Shown in pieces: positions 10,444 through 21,659 of a DNA stretch of 64,000 bases. The position numbers and the translations under genes are program-made. Below the pieces are notes generated by a model, which did not search any database, was not told the origin of the DNA, and saw only the letters and a program-made list of their open reading frames with translations. The stretch is from the NCBI GenBank assembly GCA_011947345.1, contig JAAVTG010000685.1:20462-84461 (forward strand). Reading direction: 5' to 3'. This DNA comes from Phytophthora quininea (lineage: Eukaryota > Oomycota > Peronosporomycetes > Peronosporales > Peronosporaceae). Position 1 is the first letter of the stretch, and every line of letters starts with the position of its first letter.

Positions 10444-10850
10444 ATGCGTTTCTCCTACAAGTTCGTGATTGTCCTCGCAACGATCTTCTGGTGGGCTGGC
10501 ACCACCAATGCCGCAGAACCCAATAAGATGCATCTGCGGAGCAATTCGGACAAGACCAACAACTGAAATGGGGAAGAGAGGATTTCGTTTTCCGGATTGA
10601 AGACCACGGAATTATCGAGATGGAAAGCAAAGATGAAGAACATACAAAGTCCGAAACAAAGTCAAGAAGGCCTTGCAGAGCGATGCCTATATCACCAAGG
10701 TTGCTAAGGATGCTGCCAAGGCGGATATGGCGAACATTGACAAGACATATCAACTCCACCTTGCCCTCAAGCTTATGAAGAATACGACGTTGTATGGCTG
10801 GAATTTGTCTCCCGTAGTGCAGCGAAACATTTGTAAGCGAGTTTGAGTTC
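10444..10850 (+). pseudogene. RXLR-type secreted effector, nonsense-mutated
   Basis: The ATG at 10,444 opens a 24-residue hydrophobic signal peptide (about residues 1-23, ending TTNAA). It is followed by an RXLR-like KMHLRSNSD and, after a TGA at 10,564-10,566, NGEER in the same frame (an EER-type motif). Beyond that, decayed sequence still shows LQSDAYITKVAKDAAKAD and TYQLHLAL, matching the middle of the effector at 48,072. The WY-like C-terminal block is truncated. Oomycete RXLR effectors are secreted into host tissue and enter plant cells. This copy could yield only a 40-residue peptide. It lies directly upstream of the P450 gene on the same strand. Confidence 0.7.
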
Positions 10851-10935
10851 TCTTCGGTTCAGAGTTCAGGAAATATAAGAGAATTGGAAACTTTTACACC
10901 CCTGGATAGACGACAAGATTGCCCAACGGATGCCT
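10838..10935 (+). other. Conserved 3' flank of the effector family
   Basis: This stretch contains GGTTCAGAGTTCAGGAAATA, then TAAGAGAATT, and GGATAGACGACAAGATTGCC. It is closely matched after the effector at 42,846-43,427 (minus strand, 42,765-42,845). The last part is also matched at 28,770-28,803 (minus strand). It is probably a conserved 3' UTR and it records where the hAT-like element inserted in the 42.8-kb paralogue. Confidence 0.65.
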
Positions 10936-11065
10936 CATGAAGAAGAAAAACACCCTTGCAAATAAATCATTGAGTGGCGAATTCCTGCCACGAAGAAGGT
11001 TCACTTTCATTTTCATCACCAACAGCTAGCAACAACATCCCTGAATCGAATTCCCAGCACACAAG

Positions 11066-12730
11066 ATGGTAGCGTTCGAGTCGCTTCCAAGCGCTTGGAG
11101 CGGTCTACCGCTTCCATCGTGGCCTGCACTGCTGTTCATCCTCATAGCAGTATTGCTATTGAACAAGATGGCGACGTTACTGCACCGCAAGCTTCGAATC
11201 GCTCGCGGCCTGTCACTACTGCCTGGACCATCGGGTGTCTTCCTTCTGGGCAATATGCCAGCCTACATCGAAAACCGCGACCGGATCTACCACTTCTTGG
11301 AGGACTTGCTGAAGCAATACGGGGGCGCATGAAGATGCCGTGGCACCTCTTCTTCGACGGAGCCATCTACGTAAGTATCTTCTGTCATATTCCTATCCGC
11401 ACTAACTCACCGTCTCTGCTGTTCGTAGATCACCGACCCCAAGGACGTGCAGCACATTTTGGCGACCAACTTCAGCAACTACGTCAAGCCGCAAGGATTT
11501 CTGGACGCCTTCAGCGAAATCTTCGAGCACTCGTTCTTTGCAGTGAACCACCACCCTCAAGCTCCCGACGGTGGCGCTGGATGGCGACTGCAGAGAAAAG
11601 TAGCCGCCAAAGTCTTCACCACCGCCAACTTCCGCGTGTTCGTCGAACAAATCTTCACCAAGCACGCTACACAAACACTCGACACTGCAGCGATCGAAGC
11701 AGCAACGCCTAAACAGAGTTTCCGCTGCGATATGCAGGAGATCAGCGCCAGATACACGCTCCACTCCATCTTCGACGTGGCGTTTGGCTTGCCGCTGAGC
11801 GAGATCTCGAACGCAGCCAAATTCGCCGAGCACATGAACTTCGTTAATGAGCACTGCGCCCAACGACTGTTTGTCAAGCAATACTACAAGCTGCTTCGCT
11901 GGGTCATGCCGAGCGAGCGAAAACTTCGACACAGCACCAAAGAAATCCATGCGGTAGCTGACCAAGTTCTACTGAAGCGTCTTCAAGAGTCTCCAGAGGA
12001 AATCGACACCCGGTCGGATCTGCTGTCACTGTTCATCCGCAAAGCTCGAGAACTTCAAAAGGAGACTGACGCCAGTTCGTTACTGGGTCCCAAGACGCTG
12101 CGGTCGATTATCTTGACGTTTATCTTTGCCGGTCGAGACACCACCGCCGGGTGCATCACCTACAGCTTCTACGCCATCGCCAAACACCCAAAAGTCCAGC
12201 AACGCATCGTCCAAGAGTTGCGAGCCGGCAAGGCTAACGACACTCCGTTGACGTTTGAAGACGTGAAGAAACTCACGTATCTCGAGGCGGTCGTCTACGA
12301 GACCGTGCGGTTGTATCCGTCGCTGCCGTTCAACGTCAAGCACGCTGTCCACGACGATTATCTTCCTGACGGCACGTTCGTTCCTGCCGGTGTCGACGTC
12401 GTCTACAGTCCGTGGTTCATGGGTCGCAACGGAGCTCTGTGGGGTGACGACCCGCTTCAATTCCGACCAGAACGGTGGCTGGAGATGACCAAGCGACCAA
12501 GTGCCTACGAATTCCCTGCGTTCCAAGCAGGGCCTCGAATATGCTTGGGCATGAACATGGCCATCCTGGAAGCCAAACTTTTCCTCGCTGCTACGTTACG
12601 TCGGTACCAAGTTGCCATTCCAGCCGATGAAGAGCAAGAACGAGGATACGTGCTGAAGTCCGGTCTCTTCATGGACGGAGGACTTCCTCTCGAGTTGACC
12701 CCACACCCCAAACCTGCAATGGCGTCGTAG
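11066..12730 (+). CDS. Cytochrome P450 (CYP86-clan-like), copy 1
   Basis: Heme-thiolate monooxygenase of the fatty-acid hydroxylase type, probably on the ER membrane. Residues about 15-36 form an N-terminal transmembrane anchor, followed by the proline-rich hinge LLPGPSG. Exon 1 is 11,066-11,370, a 58-bp intron (GTAAGT...GTAG, branch CTAAC) is 11,371-11,428, and exon 2 is 11,429-12,730. Exon 2 carries the I-helix FAGRDTTAG, the K-helix ETVRLYP (ExxR), PERW, and the heme loop FQAGPRICLG with its Cys ligand. Exon 1 contains a one-base frame break at the G run 11,321-11,325. Adding one base gives 535 codons in frame, the normal P450 length. Related families in oomycetes are CYP5014-CYP5018, but subfamily assignment would need a tree. 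Confidence 0.9.
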
Positions 12731-12881
12731 TTGACCTTGTATTCCATCCTGCTTCGTCCGGTTTCACCTTACCACTAAAATTAGTGAGTGCTTTGTCGTT
12801 ACGTGGGACGTGTGTTGCTTGGTTTCGAGCCCTTGCCAGACAGACGCAATAAAGCTAACCGGCGGTCAGTAAGAAGAAAAG

Positions 12882-13511
12882 ATGGGTCTTTTCAAGCAGC
12901 TGGCGAATGCGTTGGGCATCAAGAAGACACAAGTACGTATCCTCGTGGTGGGACTCGACAACAGCGGTAAGACGACACTCGTGAACCACCTCAAGCCCAA
13001 GAAGAGTCAGGCCCACGAAGTCGTGCCGACCATCGGCTTCCAGGTCGAGGAGTTCACAAAGTCCAATCTCAACTTCACCGTGTTCGACATGTCGGGTCAG
13101 AGTCGCTACCGCAGTCTGTGGGAGAACTACTACAGCGACGTGCAAGCGGTCATCTACGTACTGGACTCGACCGACACGATACGTATGTGCGTGGCGAAAG
13201 ACGAACTGGAGCAACTGGTCGAGCACAAGGAACTGGCGGCCAAGAAGGTACCGATCCTCTTCTTCGCCAACAAAATGGACCTGCCCAACGCCCTCACCCC
13301 CGTCGAGTGCATGCAACAACTCGAACTCGAAAGTCTCGGCAGCAAGTCCTGGCACATCACGTACGTTAGTCGACGTATTCATGTATCCGAGCTCATGATG
13401 CCTAACTTTTGCTGTAAAAACAGTGCAAGCAACGCCGTCACTGGTCGTGGCGTCGAAGAAGGCATTGCGTGGCTCGCCGATCAGTTCGCCAAAGGAAAAT
13501 CCCGAAAGTAA
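12882..13511 (+). CDS. ARL6: ADP-ribosylation factor-like GTPase 6 (BBS3)
   Basis: Small GTPase that in its GTP form recruits the BBSome coat to membranes for ciliary trafficking. After an N-terminal amphipathic helix with MG start (myristoylation-type glycine), the motifs in order are G1 GLDNSGKT (about 25-32), switch I PTIGF, G3 DMSGQSRYR, G4 NKMD and G5 SNA. DMSGQ in place of the WDVGGQ of ARFs is typical of ARL6. Exons are 12,882-13,360 and 13,424-13,511 (188 residues, against 186 in human). The 63-bp intron has donor GTACGT and a CTAAC branch. It is a multiple of three and lacks stops, so an unspliced reading also stays open (209 codons). The spliced form joins WHIT to ASNAV as in relatives. 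It lies tail to tail with CFAP20, 123 bp apart. Confidence 0.92.
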   Translation: MGLFKQLANALGIKKTQVRILVVGLDNSGKTTLVNHLKPKKSQAHEVVPTIGFQVEEFTKSNLNFTVFDMSGQSRYRSLWENYYSDVQAVIYVLDSTDTIRMCVAKDELEQLVEHKELAAKKVPILFFANKMDLPNALTPVECMQQLELESLGSKSWHITYVSRRIHVSELMMPNFCCKNSASNAVTGRGVEEGIAWLADQFAKGKSRK

Positions 13512-13634
13512 AGCACCACAACTCTAGCAAGTAGCTAGACTATGTGAGCAATGAAAACTACGTAAGCAAGCAAGAGGAGATGCAATAATATATTCAAGCA
13601 AGAGCTGGTTGTACGTAGGTCGATACGTTCCTAG

Positions 13635-14325
13635 CTACATGGTCTGCTCTGACGTCGCTGGGGCTTTTTGTTCGCCCGACGTGTTGTTGGCCTTGGGGAC
13701 AGGTAGGAACAGCTTGAACTCAGGCGGAAGCTCCTCCTCCGAGTAGAGGCGGTCGGAGAAGTAGATGCGACGGATACGGCAGTTGGCGTGGATTTGCACA
13801 CGAAGCGTCTCGATGTAGTTGGTGCCGTAAGCACGTCGGGTAAAGTCCGACAAGTTGAACTGGATCTGGTTCCAACCTTCGTCGAGTCGCATGGGCATCG
13901 TGCAGATGAAAGGCTTGACACGTGTGGAGCTCTGGTAGTTGCTGGCTCGGAAACGACGTCGCACGTTCTTGTCGTCCAGCACCTGCACCTCGAACGTAAA
14001 GTACTTTTGAGGTTCTTGATGATCATGACGAGGAACGGCAGTTTGATGCCCAGCGTTTTCGCTGGTTGCGCCGGACACGTGATGAAGTTGGTGCTGACAT
14101 TGGTCCCCATGATCTCCAGCACGGACGACTGGATGTCCTGGTCGGTAATGCGCTTGATATGGCCGTTGCGCACTTGTTTATCCCAGATCTGCAGAGGCTT
14201 GCTCCTGTAGTCAAAGTTCATTGTCACTATGTTAATAGATACGTGTTTTTTTTCCTGGTTGGTGATACATACCCGATACTATAGAGGATGGAGAGGAAAC
14301 CGGACTGGAACGTGTTCTTGAACAT
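13635..14325 (-). CDS. CFAP20: Cilia- and flagella-associated protein 20 (BUG22)
   Basis: An axonemal inner-junction protein, among the most conserved ciliary proteins. Exon 1 (14,325-14,273) encodes [18 protein letters not shown] 68-bp intron is 14,272-14,205 (GTATGT...ACAG). Exon 2 (14,204-13,635) encodes [72 protein letters not shown] and [20 protein letters not shown]. One base is missing at the run 14,005-14,008 (NLK then YFTF). Restoring a base gives 207 codons, slightly longer than human (193) because of a variable C-terminal tail. The break sits in an A run, so sequencing error is likelier than a true lesion in so conserved a gene. Confidence 0.93.
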
Positions 14326-14490
14326 GTTTCCCTAGCTGGAAGGCAGGAGATATTCAACTGAGCGATCGGGACGGATCGCGTCTCTTCAACAACGTAGCGG
14401 TTACGTTGTATCGCAATGATTGCGTATCAACCCTTCGTAAATTGATATCGATTTGGCATCTGATTATTGGCCAGGAATTGACAAACGACA

Positions 14491-16088
14491 ATGGCAGTGA
14501 AATGCTCATCTTCGACGCCCCCGGCAGCTTCACCCACGGCGAAATCTCCTAAACGGAATCGTGCAGAAGCATCGAAGGGTCCTGACGTTCAAGATGCCGC
14601 GAAAACGAGCGAAAACGACGCAATAGAAGCTACGGAAACAACGTCAACAAGTGACTCAAGGTCCAATTGCGGGGAATGCGGACAGGAGTTCGTGCTTGCT
14701 GCGGAGCTGGTAGCCCGTGGACGAGAGACACAGCACCGACCATTCGTCTGCATCTTCAACAGCTGCAACAAGAGCTATTTGAAGCAGGAGCCCTTAATCC
14801 GACACATGGAGACTGTGCACAAGACAAAAGAGAGGAAACGGTTCACGTGTGAAGTCTGTCAAGCCACTTTTGCATTTAAACATGGTTTGAAAAGACATGT
14901 AGAGCGTGCACACAAGGAGCAAGACAGTCCAATGGAAGAGATGGAAGAGCAGGAAGACGAAGCAATTGAATGCGACGGTGTGAAGTGCTGCGAATGCGGA
15001 CAGCAGTTCGTGTATGCTACGGAGCTGGTGGCGCATGGAAGAGAGACACAGCATCGCCCGTTCGGCTGCAGTGTTGAGGACTGCAGGAAGAGCTACTCCA
15101 AGCAGGAACACTTGACCAGACACATGGAGACTGTGCACAATACGCGGACGGAGGAAGGTCGCACGCCGTTCAAGTGTTTGCTGTGCCAAACAACATTTGC
15201 GTACAAACACGGACTGACACGACACATGCAGCTCTCGCACAAGAACGAGAGCAAGCCGTTCGAGTGCTCCGTGTGTCTGTTGGCATTCAAAAGAAGACGG
15301 AGTTGCAGGCGCACACGTACGTACATACGGGAGTACCGCCATTCGAGTGCGAAGACTGCGGACTGAGGTTTCTGAAGAAGTACTTGTTGACGCGACACCA
15401 GCGATCCCACGCACAGAAGAAGGCGGATAACCAAGTCTTCGCTTGCGACTGTAGTGAGATTTTCTTCAGTCAGGCAGAGTTGGAAGACCACCAACGGACT
15501 GGTCACGGCAACGCAATCGAGGAGACGGACAAGGTAAAGACCATTGCAAACCTTGGTGTAGTCGAATCTAAGCCAGATTATGCCGCAGTCAGAGCCGAAG
15601 CAGCAGCTGACCTTAAGGAGAAGCAAGAGGTTGCGCCGTCAAGGATAAAGTGCCGTGTCTGCAACCAAACGTTCCTACGGATGCAGTACTTACGATCGCA
15701 TCTGCGGACGCACTTTGCGTCGCTCAATGAGCGCAAGCAGTTCGTGTGCCCGATGCCTGGCTGCGAGAAGTCCTACACGCGATCTTCCAATCTCATGACA
15801 CACTATAATGCAGTGCACGATGAGCGCAAGTCGAAGCGGTTCGTGTGTCCTCGCGAAGGCTGCGACGCTCGGTTCGGCTACAAGACGGTGCTAAAGAACC
15901 ACCTTGAGAAGGTCCACGACAATCCGGTGCCGCCCAAGCGACGAAAGCGCAACTCTGTTGGCGTTCTCGCTCGTGCACTTGGAGTGAACCAAGTGGGCGA
16001 CGCTGTGAAGAGATTCGAAGGCGGTGACGCTGCAGTAGCGACACCAACAGCTCAAGGGAAGAGTCGACGTCAACAAGTGCCGACGTAG
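14491..16088 (+). CDS. C2H2 zinc finger protein, TFIIIA-like, about 12 fingers
   Basis: Nucleic-acid-binding protein with 12 C2H2-type units. Examples are FTCEVCQATFAFKHGLKRHVERAH-type fingers with HMETVH and FVCPMPGCEKSYTRSSNLMTH. The linkers and the C-x4-C fingers alternating with C-x2-C ones resemble transcription factor IIIA, which has nine fingers and binds 5S rRNA and its gene. Fingers 1-3 and 4-6 look like an internal duplication (ELVAxGRETQH and HMETVH occur in both). A one-base break at the A run 15,289-15,292 splits finger 7. With one base added the ORF is 532 codons. A basic PPKRRKRNS near the C-terminus could be a nuclear localisation signal. TFIIIA identity itself is not established. 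Confidence 0.8.
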
Positions 16089-16584
16089 AGATGGAGGACG
16101 TGCAGGATGAGGTAGGACCGGTAGAACAGCCGTAGAGCAGGGTAGAGCGAGTTTTCAATGCATTGCTGCAAGCGCACCCGACTCTGGTCGCTTCAATCTT
16201 GCACTTGTTGGTTGGACGCCAGTCGACGACGATTGCCACGTCACTTATTGACGTTGGCAAGCGTTTAACGAGCGGCCAGCCGTGACAAACCCGTGTGGCT
16301 TGCCGGCGTTTGTTGCTTTGTTGCTCTGCTCCGCCGAGTTCCGGCCACCGACACCACGACAAACACCTTGAAGGTGCAACAGGGATTCGCCAGCTCGGAC
16401 GTGTTATCTGGTCTCTGTATTCACACACAACGACCACTGGAATGCAGTGCCAAACACCTTTCTTGGACGCAGAATGTTTCATGTTGCTTCATTGCGATGG
16501 CAACGCTCTATCAACAGCTTCTCTTGTCTGCTAGCTTTGCATCGCCACGACCTTGACAGACTTCCCTTATCACTAACTTACAGC
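16089..16584. other. Intergenic region between convergent genes
   Basis: This is the 3' side of both the zinc-finger gene (+) and PEPCK (-). It presumably holds both 3' UTRs. No other gene or repeat is seen. Confidence 0.6.
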
Positions 16585-18263
16585 TTACAGCTTGGGGCCG
16601 AAGACCGAGTAGTCGGTGACGTCGGCAGAGACGTACTTCTTGAAGTTCTTCTGGAACATGCCCGCCAGCTTCTTGGCGGTGGCGTCGTACGCGTCCTTGT
16701 CGCTCCAGGCCTCGCGCGGGTTCAGCACGCTCTTGGAGATGCTGCCTAGCGCCTTGGGCACCTGGAAGCCGAAGATCGGGTCCTCCGAGAACTCCGACTT
16801 CTTGATGGAGCCGTCCAGGATGGCGTCAATGCAGGCGCGCGTGTCCTTGATGCTCATGCGCTGGCCCACGCCGTAGCCGCCGGCCGTCCAGCCCGTGTTG
16901 ACGAGGTAGACGGACGTGTTGTGCTTCTGCAGCTTCTTCTGCAGCAGGTCGGCGTACTTAGTGGGGTGCAAGGGCAAGAAGGCGGCGCCAAAGCAGGCGC
17001 TGAACGTGGCCGTGGGCTCCGTGATGCCACGCTCCGTGCCGGCCACCTTGGCGGTGTAGCCCGACAGGAAGTGGTACATGGCCTGGCCGTCGCTCAGCTT
17101 AGACACGGGCGGCAGCACGCCGTAGGCGTCGCACGTGAGGAACACAATGTTGGACGGGTGCCCTCCGCTCGACGTGGGCTCGTGGTTGGGGATGTGGTAG
17201 ATCGGGTACGACACGCGGCCGTTCTCGGTCTTGGATGTGTTGTAGAAGTCTGGCTCCTTCGTCTCAGGCACCACGAACGTGTTCTCAAGCAATGCGTCGC
17301 GTTTGATGGCGTTGTAGATGTCAGGCTCGTTCTCCTGGCTCAGGTTGATGGTCTTGGCGTAGCATCCGCCTTCAAAGTTGAAGATGCCGTCGTCGTCCCA
17401 GCCGTGCTCGTCGTCGCCGATCAGGTAGCGGTGCGGATCGGCAGACAGCGTGGTCTTCCCAGTGCCCGAGAGGCCGAAGAAGAGCGCCGTGTCGCCCTTC
17501 TTGCCCTTGTTGGCCGAGCAGTGCATGGCCATGATGCCGTCGAGCGGCAGCCAGTAGTTCATCATGGAGAAAATGCCCTTCTTCATCTCTCCGCCGTACC
17601 AGGTGCCGCCAATCACGGCCACGTCCTTCTCAATGTTGAAGGCCACGAACACGTCCGAGTTCAGGCCGTGCTTCTTGTAGTCCTTGTTGGTGACCTTGCA
17701 GGCGTTGACGATGGTGAAGTCCGGCTTGAAGTTTTCGATCTCAGCTTTGCTTTCAGGGCGCAGGAACATGTTGGTCACGAAGTGGTGCTGCCACGCCAGC
17801 TCCGTGATGAAGCGCACCTTTTGCGCGAGGCCGGGTTGGCGCCGGCGTAGCCGTCGAACACGTAGACCTTGTCGGCCGAGCCGTAGTGCTTGGTGACCGT
17901 CTCGTACAGCTCCTCGAACACTTCGGGGCTCACGGGCTGGTTGATGTCGCCCCACCAAATGTTCTTGTTGGACGGCGCCTGGTCCACGATGTACTTGTCC
18001 TTGGGCGAGCGGCCCGTGAACTTGCCCGTGTCGATGGTGTACGTGCCGTTCTTGACGAACTGGCCCTCGCCGTTCGCCTCCTCGTGCTTGGCGATCTCGT
18101 CGTAGCTCAAGTTGTGGTGCACTTTGGTCTTGGCGTTGGTCACACCGAAGCGCTCGATGCCGAGGGCCGAGGCGCTGGCATTGGCGAACGAGCGCAGCGC
18201 GAAGGGCGACTGGGCGCCGAGGCGCTGCACGCGCAGACTGGCACGGAGAGCGGTCGAGAACAT
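16585..18263 (-). CDS. Phosphoenolpyruvate carboxykinase (ATP)
   Basis: Catalyses oxaloacetate + ATP to PEP + CO2 + ADP, the first committed gluconeogenic step. Recognisable blocks in order are [12 protein letters not shown], the substrate-binding WWGDIN and [21 protein letters not shown], the P-loop [11 protein letters not shown], the metal/nucleotide motif [11 protein letters not shown], and [12 protein letters not shown]. All active-site motifs are present. The first 30 residues ([16 protein letters not shown]...) are rich in Arg, Ser and Ala without acids, which suggests a mitochondrial presequence. A one-base deletion in the run 17,819-17,822 splits the ORF at the [17 protein letters not shown] junction. 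With one base restored the protein has 559 residues, a normal length. Codon usage is strongly GC-biased, suggesting high expression. Confidence 0.93.
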
Positions 18264-19353
18264 GGCGACGGGCGGGTGAGTCTCGACGAGGCGGCGCTTG
18301 GACTTGCGGCTCAGGCGGCGAATTGGAGAGTGAAGATCGCGACTGGAAGGTCGCGTAGCTGGTGGGTGAAAAACCTCAGGTGTGATGCTGGCGTGTCATA
18401 AAAACCTTATAGAGTGCAGCCAATCAGCGACGAGATTGAAGAAAATTGAACTTGGACGTGTGACGGAGCGGCAAAGACACGCACAACTCGAGGCTGGGCT
18501 CAGCTTGACGGCAACTTGCTGGTTTGGGCAAGCACCAGGAGCTGCGAGCGCTGCAGTGCTGGACAGCAACCAGATGCAGCAGCAGCTACTGGAGTGGAAG
18601 GATCGATTCGGTTCATCCTTCGCTTGACACCCTATGGGGTGGGTATCTATATTAATAGTGTGCCAGTAGTACTGGCACACTGGCCCAGTACAGAATTGCC
18701 CTGCGCGAGCATGGTGTTCAGCGGCCGATCAAATCCGAACTCGGCTTTGTTGTTTCGCGACAGCCACCGTCGGTACGCCAGACGAGGTGCACTTCTACCG
18801 CCTCGCCAATAGTAATCGCGCAGCGCCGTTGGATTTGAAGACCTCTCCGGTGCTCCGAGTCTGGTGCTTGGACTCGGAGGAAAGTTTGCTTGTTGTATCA
18901 ATCACAAACTCTTTTTTCCTCTTCTGTAGTCATTCGAGCCTCCATGGCCAGAAGAACTTGCCTTGCCAGTCGACGCTGCGACGATAGTTGCCAGTTTTCC
19001 GAGCAAGCAAGGCCGCCGGAGCACGAGAATCCGCCGCGTGCCCCCATCGTGCTGTTAAAGATCAGCCACTCCACTGCAGAGCCATAGAGACACGAGGCGT
19101 TTTACCATCCTCGTCGGGAAGGCAATGCATTGCGGAGACCAGCGCAGGCCACCCAAACCTTGCGCCGCAAAGATGCGATTATCAGCCGCGCGCTCCAAGC
19201 ACCACGTGAAGTTTCCTCCATACAAACGTAAAGTGTTCTGCTTGGGGTATCTTGAAGTTCCAGATCGAGGAGGATAGTTCGAGACCCTCGAAAAACACAC
19301 TTCAACTTCCAGTCTCGATCTTCCGACAAGGATTGCACGGGAGAAACCTCGAC
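18264..19353. promoter_or_regulatory. Divergent intergenic region of PEPCK and LMF
   Basis: About 1.1 kb separates the divergent PEPCK and LMF starts and should contain both promoters. No clear core promoter motif could be assigned. Bases 18,657-18,667 and 18,671-18,681 are an 11-bp perfect inverted repeat (AGTGTGCCAGT) with a 3-base spacer. This is a candidate protein-binding palindrome or hairpin. Open frames here are short and lack family features. Confidence 0.5.
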
Positions 19354-21659
19354 ATGTTGCGCTTCCGCAGAGACTTGTTCTTGCAATGCGTCTGCATTGT
19401 GTACGCAGTCGCATTTGCATCACTACAGCCTCAGATCCGAGGGCTCTACGGCGAGTACGTAGCGTGTCATCTCCTCGCTCTTCCTGACGTTGGCTGTGGC
19501 TCTTCAAGGCGCACCGGAAGTCTCTGCTTGCATGCTCACTGCTGTCCGACGCTTACTCTCTGTGTGTGTCTGCACTGACGCCGTTCATAAACCAGGGACG
19601 GACTGGAGCCCGTGGACGTCTTCCTGCAGCAGACCAAGCAGAGCGGCGGGCTGCACGACGCTTCGCCTCTGCTCCGGATCGCAGCGTACCCGACGTTAGT
19701 GTGGCTGCACGAGCCGCTGCAATGGACGCCGAGCTTCTGCATGGAGGTGCTCTGCTTGGTTGGCACGACGCTTGCCGTCTTGGGTGCAGTGCAGCCAGCA
19801 TTCCGCACCACTGCACCGCTAGCTCTGCTTTGGATCTGCTATTTGTCCATCGTGCAATGCGGACAGACGTTCCTGCAGTTCCAATGGGACTCGTTGTTGT
19901 TGGAGACGGGTGCTTTGTCGATACTGCTGTCGCCGTGGTGGCGCTTTGAGGAGGATACGTTCGAGACGTCGAGCGCTGCGGTCTGGACGCTGCGCTTTTT
20001 GTTCTTCAAGTTCATGCTCATGTCGGGCGCCGTCAAGATCCAGTCGGGCTGCCCGACGTGGCTCGGCCTCTCTGCATTGGATTTCCACTATGCAACGCAA
20101 CCGCTGCCTTTGCCGCTTGCTTGGTACGCGATCCAAGCACCAGTACGTGAATTGTTGCTGTGTTGCTTAGTGTCGTGTTTTCTAACGGTGCATTGTTGTG
20201 TTGCAGCCGATCATCAATCGGTTGGCTGTTGCAGTCACTTTATTGATCGAAGGACCATGGACGTTCTTCTTGCTGGCACCTCATCCGACACTGCGGAAAA
20301 TTGGCGCTGTCCAACAGATTGTCCTCCAGATCTCCATCATGTTGACTGGGAACTACAACTTCTTCAATCTCCTGACGGTCATATTCGCGATGGCGTTAAT
20401 TGACACCGACAGAAGCACAGTATATTTCAACAAGGCGGCGTGGACGTCGCGAGTGGAGTCTGCGTGGCATACATTGCAGACCCATGCTGTGTTGTCAAAA
20501 GTTTTTGCTTGGCAGCGTCTGGTTCTGCGTGTATTCTTGGCTGGAAGTGTTCGAGATGACACTGGAAGGAGAGCCATTAAGCTTTCAACAATTGCTGCTC
20601 GACACCAGAGTCCGATTTGTACCAAGCATCGACGACACGCAAGCGTGGCTGGCCCTCATCCTGCCTCGTTGTGGCTTATTTTCCCTCTGCTTAGTGGTGT
20701 GTTCTGGCTGTTGGCAAATGACTCGCTGCATTGCTGAAGGCGGCCGATCTAGGAAGTGTCAAGTGTTGCGACTTTTCTACCTGCTAACGACAACGCTGGC
20801 TAGCATTTGGGTCCTCATGGGCAGCTCCGTGACTCTGTCTGTACTGGATCAATCGTTCCAACAGGTACTCCCTTCCTCCGCCATTACTGCGTATCACACA
20901 GCAGCGAAATTCCGCGTCACAAGCGCTTACGGTTTGTTTCGAACAATGACTGGTGTCGGCGTAGTGCAATTCGAGAATGGTGAACGCGTTTCGGTCGTCG
21001 CCCGCCCGGAGATCATCTTGGAAGGCACAAAAGACGGTGGGGACACATGGGAAGCCTACAACTTTAAATTCAAACCGGGCGAGGTGGATTCTGCACCGCG
21101 TATAATTGCTCCGTTCCATCCACGACTAGACTGGCAGATGTGGTTCGCAGCGCTGGGCGATTATCACAGTGCGCCATGGCTGGTGCATCTCGTTGCTAAA
21201 TTGCTGGAAGGATCTCCTGACGTGACGGAATTACTTGACGCAACTCGAAACCCGTTTGCAGAAGACGCTCCTGATGCCATACGAGCCCAGCTCTACTACT
21301 ACGACTTTACACGGTTGAATACGTCCTGGAACCGAGAGGTCCCCACCGCCAAAATCCTGGATGATAATAACAACAAGCAGTGGTGGACGAGGACCTTAGT
21401 GCGGGAGTATGTTCCTTCGATGGAGCGTGGGAACCCGTCGCTCAAACAGTTCGTGCAGCACCACTGGCCCCGAGGAGTCGTTGCTTCGGAGACGAACCTG
21501 ACGACAAATTCGGTACTTCGTGGAATGTTGGAATGGTTGATACGTACCCCGCTTGCTCCGGCAGGTCTTGCAAGTGGAATTATCGGGGCCAAACTCGTCG
21601 GTGCAGCTACTACCCGACGGTGGCGATCTCTACAAGGGGCGAAAGTGAAAATGCAGTGA
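19354..21659 (+). CDS. Lipase maturation factor family protein
   Basis: Multi-pass ER membrane protein. In animals LMF1 is needed for folding of lipoprotein lipases. Exons are 19,354-19,454, 19,596-20,142 and 20,207-21,659, with introns GTACGT...CCAG and GTACGT...GCAG. The family hallmarks are WDSLLLETGALSILL and FKFMLMSGAVKIQSGCPTW in the membrane part. The soluble part has YGLFRTMTGVGVVQFENGER, EIILEGTKDGG, WEAYNFKFKPG and PRLDWQMWFAALG. Several hydrophobic segments lie in residues 10-350. The frame changes at the T run 20,502-20,506. Removing one T keeps YSWLEVFEMTLEG in frame and gives 699 codons. A 264-bp decayed copy of this gene lies at 6,112-6,375. Confidence 0.9.

Noticed and set aside
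10986..11712. Alternative frames of 187-288 codons across the P450 exons (also at 24,395-25,376 and 35,231-36,215)
   Set aside because: They recur in all three copies only because the DNA is duplicated. They are out of frame with the conserved P450 motifs.
16921..17850. 309-codon open frame on the plus strand
   Set aside because: It is antisense to PEPCK in GC-rich coding sequence, has low-complexity Val/Arg/Leu composition and no family features. It is a shadow of the real gene.
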